From contig CANCAO010000007.1 in NCBI GenBank assembly GCA_947374105.1, forward strand, positions 1-15,987: DNA of 15,987 nucleotides, given 5' to 3'. Below, piece by piece: positions 1-6,724 of the stretch. Within the stretch, counting starts at the first letter, position 1; the number at the start of each line of letters is the position of its first letter. The position numbers and the translations under genes were made by a program. The notes below the pieces were generated by a model that searched no databases, was not told the origin of the DNA, and was given only the letters and a program-made list of their open reading frames with translations. The stretch is from Comamonadaceae bacterium. GTDB taxonomy: Bacteria > Pseudomonadota > Gammaproteobacteria > Burkholderiales > Burkholderiaceae_C.

Positions 1-177
1 CGTGTAACGCAGACCTTGAAACAACTGTTGCTTGCACGGCATATCGTGTTGCCGCTCAGTGGCGCAGACAAGTTGGCCACACTGCGTCTGGCGCAGCTTT
101 GTATGAGTTATCTACACCCCATCTCGCACGTGTTGCATCAAACCCAAACCCCGGTGGCCCTGTGGCTTAACGAATGA
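1..177 (+). CDS. pgl: 6-phosphogluconolactonase, C-terminal end (partial)
   Basis: An open frame runs from the first base of the window to a TGA at 175-177 and gives the last 58 residues of a protein. The readable pattern is R-V-T-Q-T-L, then [13 protein letters not shown], then HPISHVL and TPVALWLNE. This matches the end of the Pgl/DevB family, where an R-x-T-x-T-L strand is followed by a hydrophobic strand ending in G-x-x-K and a final PV-x-x-W segment. Pgl hydrolyses 6-phosphogluconolactone to 6-phosphogluconate, the substrate of the next gene product, Edd. Its stop overlaps the edd start in ATGA, so the two are probably translationally coupled. The 5' part lies outside the window. The identification rests on a short tail plus context, so it is good but not certain. 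Confidence 0.75.
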   Translation, partial: RVTQTLKQLLLARHIVLPLSGADKLATLRLAQLCMSYLHPISHVLHQTQTPVALWLNE

Positions 178-2036
178 CTTCATCTAACCCCATGAATCTC
201 AGCGTCAAGCTGAACGCCACGGTGGCTGCTGTCACAGCCCGCATTGAAGAGCGCAGCGCCACCTCCCGGGCCGCTTACCTCGACGTCGTAGCCCGCGCCA
301 AAAAGCCCGGCCCTTACCGGGGTGGCATGGGTTGCGCCAACGCAGCTCACGCTTATGCCGCCATGCCCGCCAACGACAAGCTGGTGTTGCGCCAGGAGCG
401 CCAGCCCAATGTGGGCATCATCACCGCCTACAACGACATGCTATCGGCCCACCAGCCCTATGAGCACTATCCCGAGCGTATTCGCGCTGCCGCCCGAGCG
501 GCCGGGGCCACCGCGCAGGTGGCAGGAGGCGTGCCCGCTATGTGCGATGGCGTGACGCAGGGCGAGGACGGTATGGAGCTGTCGCTGTTCTCGCGCGACG
601 TGATTGCCTTGGCGACGGCGGTGGGTCTGTCGCACAACGTGTTTGACGCCGCGCTGTTTCTGGGGGTGTGCGACAAGATCGTGCCGGGCCTGTTCATAGG
701 GGCCTTGCAGTTTGGGCATTTGCCCGCGGTGTTTTTGCCTGCAGGCCCCATGACCTCGGGTTTGTCGAATGACGAAAAATCCTTGGTGCGTCAGCAATAC
801 GCGCAAGGCCAAGTGAGTCGCGAGACCCTGCTCGCGGCCGAACAGGCGGCTTATCACGGCGCTGGAACCTGCACCTTCTATGGAACGGCCAACTCCAATC
901 AGATGTTGATGGAGATCATGGGCCTGCATTTGCCGGGCTCGTCCTTCGTGAACCCCGGCACGCCCTTGCGTGAGGCGCTTACGCTTGCGGCGGTACAGCG
1001 GGTCGTTGCTTTGTCAAAAGGCCAGAACGATGGTCAGGGTGTTGTGGGCATGGGCCATCAAATCGACGCCAAAGTCATCGTTAATGGCATCGTCGGTCTG
1101 CTGGCCACAGGGGGATCGACCAACCACACCATGCACCTGATCGCGATGGCGCGTGCTGCCGGGCTGATGGTCAACTGGGATGATTTCTCTGACCTGTCAG
1201 GCTGTGTGCCTCTGCTGGCTCGCATTTACCCCAATGGCAGCGCCGATGTAAATCACTTTCAAGCGGCGGGCGGCATGGGGTTTTTGATTCAGCAATTGTT
1301 GGGCTCGGGCTTGTTGCACGAGGACGTGCATACCATCATGGGCCAAGGCCTGCACTGCTACACGGTGGAGCCCTGGCTCAATCACGGACAACTCGATTGG
1401 CGGCCCGTGCCCGCGCATTCGGCCGATGAAGCTGTGTTGCGCCCTGTAAGTCACCCTTTCAGTGCCGATGGCGGGCTGCGATTGCTCCAGGGCAATCTGG
1501 GTCGCGCCGTCATCAAGGTGTCGGCGGTCAAGTCTGAACACCGCAAGGTGCGTGCTGCTGCCGTGGTGGTGACCGGTCAAAAAGAGCTGACCCAACTCTT
1601 CAAAGACGGTCAGCTGGAGCGCGACTTTGTGGCCGTGGTGCGTAACCAGGGCCCGCAAGCCAACGGCATGCCCGAGTTGCACAAGCTCACGCCTTTGTTG
1701 GGTGTGTTGCAGGACAGAGGTTTCAAGGTGGCGTTGGTGACTGATGGCCGTATGTCGGGGGCCTCAGGCAAAGTGCCTGCGGCTATTCATGTGAGCCCGG
1801 AGGCGGTCAACGGCGGCATGATTGGCAAGGTCAAAAACGGCGACATGATCACGCTCGACTGTGACCAGCACCAACTCACGCTGGAGGTGAGTGAAGCCGA
1901 ACTGGCTGCGCGCATAGCGCCAGCGGCTGATCTCAGCGCCAATCAGCGCGGCACCGGACGCGATCTGTTTGCACTGTTTCGTGCCCATGCGGCGCACGCC
2001 GAAGAGGGCGCATCGCCGCTTTTGTCACATCTTTGA
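174..2036 (+). CDS. edd: Phosphogluconate dehydratase (Entner-Doudoroff)
   Basis: This 620-residue enzyme of the IlvD/Edd family dehydrates 6-phosphogluconate to 2-keto-3-deoxy-6-phosphogluconate (KDPG). It shows the Edd-specific stretch [16 protein letters not shown] (residues 86-101), AMCDGVTQG (122-130), GVCDKIVPG (164-172) and [14 protein letters not shown] (231-244). The Cys residues at 124, 166 and 233 are the expected Fe-S ligand positions. Further on come [10 protein letters not shown] (313-322) and a C-terminal [20 protein letters not shown] block typical of the family. Length is close to the roughly 600 residues of E. coli Edd. The start at 174 overlaps the pgl stop (ATGA); an in-frame ATG at 192 is an alternative that would lose only six residues. 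It heads directly into eda, so the two Entner-Doudoroff enzymes are made together. Distinction from IlvD is clear from the sugar-acid-specific N-terminal block. Confidence 0.97.
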   Translation: MTSSNPMNLSVKLNATVAAVTARIEERSATSRAAYLDVVARAKKPGPYRGGMGCANAAHAYAAMPANDKLVLRQERQPNVGIITAYNDMLSAHQPYEHYPERIRAAARAAGATAQVAGGVPAMCDGVTQGEDGMELSLFSRDVIALATAVGLSHNVFDAALFLGVCDKIVPGLFIGALQFGHLPAVFLPAGPMTSGLSNDEKSLVRQQYAQGQVSRETLLAAEQAAYHGAGTCTFYGTANSNQMLMEIMGLHLPGSSFVNPGTPLREALTLAAVQRVVALSKGQNDGQGVVGMGHQIDAKVIVNGIVGLLATGGSTNHTMHLIAMARAAGLMVNWDDFSDLSGCVPLLARIYPNGSADVNHFQAAGGMGFLIQQLLGSGLLHEDVHTIMGQGLHCYTVEPWLNHGQLDWRPVPAHSADEAVLRPVSHPFSADGGLRLLQGNLGRAVIKVSAVKSEHRKVRAAAVVVTGQKELTQLFKDGQLERDFVAVVRNQGPQANGMPELHKLTPLLGVLQDRGFKVALVTDGRMSGASGKVPAAIHVSPEAVNGGMIGKVKNGDMITLDCDQHQLTLEVSEAELAARIAPAADLSANQRGTGRDLFALFRAHAAHAEEGASPLLSHL

Positions 2037-2069
2037 ACCCCATCGTTGTACCCTCACACTTTTAGCGCC

Positions 2070-2729
2070 ATGAACCCAGTCAGTCATCCCACGTTCTCTC
2101 GCCCCGCGTTCAAGTCACGCGTGGTGCCCGTGATCGTGATCACCCACCCCGACCAAGCCGTGCCCATGGCGCATGCCTTGCTTGAGGGCGGAATCGACGT
2201 GATGGAAATTACCTTGCGTCACGCGGCCGGTCTGCCCGCTATTGAACTCGTAGCCAAGCATGTGCCGCAGATGCATGTGGGAGCAGGTACAGTGACGCGT
2301 GCGCCGGAGATGGCACAGGTGCAAGCCGCTGGCGCGCGCTTTGCGCTCTCGCCTGGCATGAGTGCCTCTCTGGTGCAGGCCGCCATGGCGTGCCAGTTGC
2401 CCTTCATGCCAGGGGTGATGACTCCTGGCGAAGTGATGACTGCGCGCGACTATGGCTTCTCATTGGTTAAATTGTTTCCCGCCGCGCAAGCGGGTGGCTT
2501 GGCGATGCTCAAAGCCTTGGGGGGGCCTTTGGGGGATATGCAGTTTTGCCCCACTGGCGGGGTGTCTTTGGCCAATATGGGAGAGTTTTTAAAGCAGCCC
2601 AATGTGGCCATGGTAGGCGGTTCGTGGCTCACTCCCGCTGATGCAGTGACTCAGGGCCGTTGGGCGGAGATCACACGCTTGGCGCGCGAGGCCAGTGCCA
2701 GTGCCAGTGCCATCAATACTGTCACTTAA
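2070..2729 (+). CDS. eda: KDPG aldolase (2-keto-3-deoxy-6-phosphogluconate aldolase)
   Basis: This 219-residue class I aldolase splits KDPG into pyruvate and glyceraldehyde-3-phosphate, the final step of the Entner-Doudoroff pathway. Landmarks are VVPVIVI (18-24), GGIDVMEITLRH (40-51, with Glu46 and Arg50), GAGTVT (71-76), PFMPGVMTP (111-119) and FSLVKLFPAA (130-139). Lys134 in the last block is the Schiff-base lysine. These match E. coli Eda Glu45, Arg49 and Lys133 almost residue for residue. I chose the ATG at 2070; a TTG at 2046 keeps the frame open but adds eight unconserved residues. No strong Shine-Dalgarno sequence is visible, which fits coupling to edd 33 bases upstream. The C-terminus ends in an Ala-Ser repeat encoded by a hexanucleotide repeat. 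Confidence 0.96.
   Translation: MNPVSHPTFSRPAFKSRVVPVIVITHPDQAVPMAHALLEGGIDVMEITLRHAAGLPAIELVAKHVPQMHVGAGTVTRAPEMAQVQAAGARFALSPGMSASLVQAAMACQLPFMPGVMTPGEVMTARDYGFSLVKLFPAAQAGGLAMLKALGGPLGDMQFCPTGGVSLANMGEFLKQPNVAMVGGSWLTPADAVTQGRWAEITRLAREASASASAINTVT
2691..2712 (+). repeat. Hexanucleotide GCCAGT tandem repeat at the eda 3' end
   Basis: Three perfect GCCAGT copies plus a partial fourth encode the Ala-Ser-Ala-Ser-Ala-Ser tail of KDPG aldolase. A copy-number change would stay in frame and only lengthen or shorten a tail outside the conserved fold. Confidence 0.85.
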
Positions 2730-2744
2730 CACGACAACTAAACT

Positions 2745-4352
2745 ATGAATCCTTTCATTCCCCCCCAAAATCGCCAAGCATGGAAGTCCCTACAGACTTT
2801 GTCACAAAGCCCGCAACCTCATTTGCGTGAGTTGCTGAAAGATCAAAAGCGTACGCAACAGTGGGAAGCTAGCGGTGCAGGCATCAGCATCGACTATTCC
2901 CGTCAGCGTGTGACAGACGACGTGTTGCAACAGCTCCTGGCCTTGGCCGATGAGTCCCAGGTCATGGAGCAGGCCAACGCGATGTTTCGCGGTGATGCCA
3001 TTAACACCACGGAGAAACGCGCGGTCTTGCATGTGGCACTGCGTGGTAGCCATGTGCCCAATCCGCCTTGGGGGGAGAGCATCTCAAAACAGGTGGGCCA
3101 CGAGTTATTGCGTGTTTGCATGTTTGCCGAGAAAGTGCGTGAAGGTCAGCTCAAGGGCCATGCGGGCGAATCCATCACCGATGTGGTGAATCTGGGTATT
3201 GGGGGCTCCGATTTGGGCCCACGCATGACCACGGAAGCCTTGAGTCACCTGACGCGTGAGAGCTACAAAAACAAAGTTCGTGTCCACTATGTATCCAACG
3301 TGGATGCATGGAGCTTATATACCACCTTGGCCACGCTCAATCCTGCACGCACGGCGTTTGTGGTGCAAAGCAAGACTTTCACTACGCAAGAAACCATGAC
3401 CTTGGCCATCTCGGCGAAACGCTGGTTGCTGGACGCAGGATGCCCCGAAAGCCAACTTCATCAGCACCTGATTGCGGTCACGGCCAACCCCGAAATTTCT
3501 CAAGCACAAGGCTTTAAGCCTGAGCACACTTTTGGGTTTTGGGACTGGGTGGGGGGGCGTTATTCGGTGTGGTCGGCCATCGGTTTGCCCTTGGCGATTT
3601 CTATTGGAGCTTTTGCGTTTCAGGATATGTTGCTGGGTGCGCGGGCGATGGATGAGCATTTCATGTCTGCTCCTAAAGACCAAAACCTGCCCTTGTTGAT
3701 GGCTTTGCTGGGTGTGTGGAACAGTAATTTTCTGGGGGCTACTACTCACAACATCGCGCCTTATGCATCACCTTTGGGCAAGTTCGCTTCATTCTTGCAG
3801 CAGATGGACATGGAGTCCAACGGCAAACGTACGCACATCGACGGCAGTCAGGTGGAGGTGGCTACCGCCCCTGTACTTTGGGGTGGTTTGGGCATTGACG
3901 GCCAACACGCGTACTTTCAACTGATTCATCAAGGCCAGCACTTGGTGCCGATGGACTTCATTGGCCTACGTACCGAACGCAGTCCATTGCCCTTTGCCGC
4001 AGAACACCACCGAGTGGTCTTACTCAATATGCAAGCGCAAGCGCAAGCCTTGGCCATTGGACGCAGTCCGGAAGAAACGGTGCAAGCCTTGCGTGACAGT
4101 GGGATGGACGAAGCCGAGGTGCAGCGTCTGGCGCCACACCGCAACTACCCTGGCAACGTGCCCAGTACCACGATTTGGGTGGATGCATTGACACCGCGCA
4201 GTATGGGGGGGTTGATGGCTTTGTATGAGCACAAGGTGTTTTGCCAGGCTGCCATCTGGGGTATTCACGCCTTCGATCAATGGGGTGTGGAATTGGGTAA
4301 AAAAATGGCCAAAGATATTGAAGCGACAGAGGCAGCTCGTCTTAAAGGTTGA
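2745..4352 (+). CDS. pgi: Glucose-6-phosphate isomerase
   Basis: This 535-residue cytosolic enzyme interconverts glucose-6-phosphate and fructose-6-phosphate. Family marks are NLGIGGSDLGPRM (149-161), VQSKTFTTQET (207-217), the first PGI signature FWDWVGGRYSVWSAIGL (265-281), QMDMESNGK (353-361) and the second signature GIHAFDQWGVELGK (506-519). The expected catalytic residues are present: Glu357, His388 (in DGQHAYFQLIHQG) and Lys519, corresponding to E. coli Glu355, His386 and Lys514. Length is normal for the family. It lies 15 bases after eda and 3 bases before glk, so it belongs to the same transcript. In this setting Pgi probably feeds fructose-6-phosphate from sugars or gluconeogenesis back into the Entner-Doudoroff route, or supplies cell-wall precursors. 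No phosphofructokinase of the PfkA type is in the window. Confidence 0.98.
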   Translation: MNPFIPPQNRQAWKSLQTLSQSPQPHLRELLKDQKRTQQWEASGAGISIDYSRQRVTDDVLQQLLALADESQVMEQANAMFRGDAINTTEKRAVLHVALRGSHVPNPPWGESISKQVGHELLRVCMFAEKVREGQLKGHAGESITDVVNLGIGGSDLGPRMTTEALSHLTRESYKNKVRVHYVSNVDAWSLYTTLATLNPARTAFVVQSKTFTTQETMTLAISAKRWLLDAGCPESQLHQHLIAVTANPEISQAQGFKPEHTFGFWDWVGGRYSVWSAIGLPLAISIGAFAFQDMLLGARAMDEHFMSAPKDQNLPLLMALLGVWNSNFLGATTHNIAPYASPLGKFASFLQQMDMESNGKRTHIDGSQVEVATAPVLWGGLGIDGQHAYFQLIHQGQHLVPMDFIGLRTERSPLPFAAEHHRVVLLNMQAQAQALAIGRSPEETVQALRDSGMDEAEVQRLAPHRNYPGNVPSTTIWVDALTPRSMGGLMALYEHKVFCQAAIWGIHAFDQWGVELGKKMAKDIEATEAARLKG

Positions 4353-4355
4353 GCT

Positions 4356-5360
4356 GTGTTCGATTCACGCGACCCGACCATCACCCAGGCTGCACCTTAC
4401 CCGCGTTTGCTGGGCGACATTGGCGGCACTAATGCGCGCCTGGGTTGGCAAGCGCAGGCGGGGGCTGAGATCGATCACGTTCAAGTGCTGCCTTGCTCAG
4501 AACATGCGTCGCTGATGGAGGCGGTTCAGTATTACTTGCGGCAGCAGGGCTTGCCCGCACCGCCTTGTGCCGCATTGGGAATCGCCAACCCGGTGGCGGG
4601 CGACCAAGTGTCTATGACCAACCATCACTGGACGTTTTCGGTGAAGGCCTTGCGCGAAGGCTTAGGGCTCGCACGCTTGTTGTTGCTGAATGATTTCACG
4701 GCACTGGCCTTGTCACTCACGCAATTGCCTGAAGCACACAAGCAGCAAATCGGCGGCGGGCAAGCGATACTCCACACCGCTATTGGATTGATAGGTCCAG
4801 GCACGGGTTTGGGGGTGTCGGGTCTACTTCCGGTGGGGCGCTCCAATCAATGGCTCCCGATGGCCGGCGAGGGTGGGCATGTGAGTTTGAGTGCGGCCAA
4901 CGCGCATGAGTTTGTTGTCATTCAGCAATTGCAAAAACGCTACGGCCATGTGTCAGCTGAGCGGGTTTTGTCGGGTGTGGGTTTGGTCGATCTGCACCAC
5001 GCTTTGTGTGAGATCAAAAGTGGCCCAGGCCAAGACATCAGCACGCCCGCTGAAGTTCTGGAACGCGCCCAGGATGCGCCTTTGTCTACCGCCAACGAAG
5101 CGTTGGACATGTTTTGTGGCTTCTTGGGCAGCGTGGCGGGTGACTTGGCGCTCACCTTGGGCGCACGCGGAGGCATTTACATTGGCGGTGGGATCGTGCC
5201 ACGTTTGGGCACGCGTTTTGAAGCTTCGCCGTTTCGCGCTCGCTTTGAAGACAAGGGGCGCTTCAAAAACTATTTAAAAGCGATTCCGGTATGGGTCATT
5301 CACAGTCCTGTTTCACCCGCTTTACTGGGCGCGTCTCAAGCCCTTTCCTTGGGGGCTTGA
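4356..5360 (+). CDS. glk: Glucokinase (bacterial Glk family)
   Basis: This 334-residue enzyme phosphorylates glucose to glucose-6-phosphate with ATP. It shows the phosphate-binding loop LLGDIGGTNARLG (18-30), TNHHWTFS (88-95), LLLLNDFTALALSL (108-121, Asp113 as the likely catalytic base), the second phosphate loop IGPGTGLGVSG (146-156), EGGHVSL (172-178) and ERVLSGVGL. The layout and length match E. coli Glk (321 residues) rather than the ROK family, whose zinc-binding CGRRGC motif is absent. The start is a GTG three bases after the pgi stop. No ATG lies in a position that would keep the first phosphate loop, so GTG is well supported. A weak AAAGG upstream may serve as ribosome binding site. 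It closes the glucose operon; the following gene has its own promoter and leader. Confidence 0.95.
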   Translation: MFDSRDPTITQAAPYPRLLGDIGGTNARLGWQAQAGAEIDHVQVLPCSEHASLMEAVQYYLRQQGLPAPPCAALGIANPVAGDQVSMTNHHWTFSVKALREGLGLARLLLLNDFTALALSLTQLPEAHKQQIGGGQAILHTAIGLIGPGTGLGVSGLLPVGRSNQWLPMAGEGGHVSLSAANAHEFVVIQQLQKRYGHVSAERVLSGVGLVDLHHALCEIKSGPGQDISTPAEVLERAQDAPLSTANEALDMFCGFLGSVAGDLALTLGARGGIYIGGGIVPRLGTRFEASPFRARFEDKGRFKNYLKAIPVWVIHSPVSPALLGASQALSLGA

Positions 5361-5378
5361 GCTATTTTGTGCGCCGCT

Positions 5379-5409
5379 TTGCCCCCATGTTGGCAAGCCG
5401 TGCTACATT
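5379..5409 (+). promoter_or_regulatory. Candidate promoter for the DAHP synthase leader
   Basis: The strongest element is an extended -10 box, TGC followed by TACATT at 5404-5409. The -35 side is weak: TTGCCC at 5379-5384 gives a long 19-base spacing, which an extended -10 can tolerate. A start 7-9 bases downstream would fall at 5416-5418, at or next to the ATG of the leader peptide. This is pattern reading only. Confidence 0.4.
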
Positions 5410-5417
5410 CAGACCTT

Positions 5418-5489
5418 ATGAAATACCCCAGCGCTTTTTATTTTTACTTTAGTTTCTCTGTCCCCGGCGGACGAGAGGACGGCGTGTAG
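5418..5489 (+). CDS. Phe/Tyr-rich leader peptide of the DAHP synthase attenuator
   Basis: A 23-codon reading frame sits 101 bases before the aroG start. Seven of its first 13 residues are aromatic amino acids of the pathway: residues 3-13 read Y-P-S-A-F-Y-F-Y-F-S-F. It has three Tyr codons, four Phe codons and no Trp, then V-P-G-G-R-E-D-G-V and a TAG. A run of codons for the regulated end products is the hallmark of attenuator leader peptides; E. coli PheL with its Phe runs is the classic case. The peptide itself is expected to have no function. Its translation would sense charged tRNA-Phe and tRNA-Tyr. No Shine-Dalgarno sequence precedes it, and the -10 box lies only 8 bases upstream, so it may be translated from a leaderless 5' end. 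The 3' half of the frame contains the RNA segment that competes with the terminator. Confidence 0.85.
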   Translation: MKYPSAFYFYFSFSVPGGREDGV

Positions 5490-5544
5490 ACCAACAAACA
5501 CCCCCCCTTGAAACCGCCGGAGCCACAAGCCCGGCGGTTTTTTT
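5456..5544 (+). promoter_or_regulatory. Transcription attenuator: mutually exclusive hairpins before aroG
   Basis: Four segments can be read. Segment 1 is CTCTGTCC (5456-5463), inside the leader peptide frame just after the aromatic codons. It can pair with GGAC and AGAG (5469-5472 and 5474-5477, one bulged G) and so hold segment 2. Segment 2 is CCGGCGG (5464-5470). Segment 3 is CCGCCGG (5514-5520). Segment 4 is CCGGCGG (5531-5537). Segments 2 and 4 are identical, so segment 3 can pair with either: 2:3 is the antiterminator and 3:4 the terminator. A ribosome stalled on the Phe/Tyr codons would cover segment 1 and free segment 2, letting transcription continue. A ribosome reaching the TAG at 5487 would cover or disturb segment 2 and let the terminator form. 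Pairings were done by eye. Confidence 0.8.
5511..5544 (+). terminator. Intrinsic terminator (attenuator) upstream of aroG
   Basis: Perfect 10-bp stem AAACCGCCGG (5511-5520) / CCGGCGGTTT (5531-5540), a 10-base loop, and a run of seven T residues at 5538-5544. It lies between the leader peptide stop and the aroG start, with no gene ending just before it, so its role is premature termination rather than the end of glk. Confidence 0.92.
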
Positions 5545-5590
5545 ATGGTCCTATTTTTTAGTTTCACTTCCACTTTAAAGGAGCCACGCG

Positions 5591-6724
5591 ATGAATGCCA
5601 AAGCCACCCCAACCAGCGAAGCTTGGTACCCACCGGGTACGCAGCCAACCGACCGCACCAGCCAGACTGATGACGAACGCATCAAGGACATTACCGTGTT
5701 GCCGCCACCCGAGCATCTGATCCGTTTTTTTCCGATTCGGGGCACGCCGGTGGAGAGCTTGATTTCTCGCACGCGCCACGCCATTCAGGACATCATGGCC
5801 GGCCAGGATGATCGCTTGCTGGTCATCATTGGCCCGTGCTCGATCCACGATCCAGCGGCTGCGATTGAATATGCCCGTCGCCTGAAAGAGCAGCGTCTCA
5901 AATACGCCGATACGTTGGAGATCGTGATGCGTGTGTACTTTGAGAAGCCTCGTACGACGGTGGGCTGGAAAGGACTCATCAACGATCCGTATCTGGACGA
6001 GAGCTGCCGTATTGACGAAGGCCTGCGCATGGCGCGTCAGTTGCTGATTGAGATCAATCGCCTAGGCTTGCCCGCAGGCAGCGAGTTTCTGGATGTGATC
6101 TCGCCGCAATACATCGGCGATCTGATCTCGTGGGGCGCGATTGGCGCGCGCACGACGGAGAGCCAAGTGCATCGTGAGTTGGCCTCGGGTATTTCGGCAC
6201 CCATCGGTTTTAAAAACGGGACGGATGGCAACATCAAAATTGCGACCGATGCGATTCAGGCGGCCGCCGGGGGGCATCACTTTTTGTCGGTGCACAAAAA
6301 TGGCCAAGTTGCGATTGTGCAGACCACGGGCAACAAGGACTGTCACGTCATCCTGCGCGGCGGTAAGGTCCCCAACTTCGATGTGGCCAGTGTGGCCGAT
6401 GCTTGCAAGGACTTGACCGCGGCCAAACTGCCCGCCAGTCTGATGGTGGATTGCAGCCACGCCAACAGCAGCAAGCAGTTTGAGAAGCAGCAAGAGGTGG
6501 CGCGTGACATCGCGACGCAGATTGCGGGCGGCTCACGCAGCGTGTTTGGGGTGATGGTGGAGAGTCATTTGCAAAGCGGTACCCAGAAGTTCACACCGGG
6601 TAAAGACGATCCAACTCAACTCGTCTACGGTAAAAGCATCACCGATGGCGGTTTGGGTTGGGACGTTTCCCTGGACGTGCTGGAAAACCTGTCGGATGCC
6701 GTCAAGACGCGCCGGGCGCGCTAA
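5591..6724 (+). CDS. aroG: 3-deoxy-7-phosphoheptulonate (DAHP) synthase, class I AroF/G/H type
   Basis: This 377-residue enzyme condenses phosphoenolpyruvate and erythrose-4-phosphate to DAHP, the entry step of the shikimate pathway. It shows LLVIIGPCSIHDP (76-88), KPRTTVGWKGLINDP (119-133), GARTTESQVHRELASG (185-200), GFKNGTDGN (206-214), VDCSHANS (286-293) and SITDGGLGW (349-357). The metal ligands match E. coli AroG: Cys83, His290, Glu324 and Asp352. A clear AAAGGAG ribosome binding site (5577-5583) lies 7 bases before the ATG. Which end product inhibits the enzyme cannot be told from sequence by eye. The upstream leader carries both Phe and Tyr codons and no Trp, which suggests it is the Phe/Tyr-controlled isozyme. 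Its last 23 bases overlap the 3' end of the convergent mpl gene. I use aroG as a family label; aroF would be equally defensible. Confidence 0.95.
   Translation: MNAKATPTSEAWYPPGTQPTDRTSQTDDERIKDITVLPPPEHLIRFFPIRGTPVESLISRTRHAIQDIMAGQDDRLLVIIGPCSIHDPAAAIEYARRLKEQRLKYADTLEIVMRVYFEKPRTTVGWKGLINDPYLDESCRIDEGLRMARQLLIEINRLGLPAGSEFLDVISPQYIGDLISWGAIGARTTESQVHRELASGISAPIGFKNGTDGNIKIATDAIQAAAGGHHFLSVHKNGQVAIVQTTGNKDCHVILRGGKVPNFDVASVADACKDLTAAKLPASLMVDCSHANSSKQFEKQQEVARDIATQIAGGSRSVFGVMVESHLQSGTQKFTPGKDDPTQLVYGKSITDGGLGWDVSLDVLENLSDAVKTRRAR

Noticed and set aside
2046..2069. TTG start for eda at 2046
   Set aside because: The eight extra residues are not part of the aldolase and the ATG at 2070 gives a normal family length.
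5350..5387. Inverted repeat TGGGGGC / GCCCCCA spanning the glk stop as a glk terminator
   Set aside because: The stem is only 7 bp with a 24-base loop and no T run, so it is not a convincing terminator.
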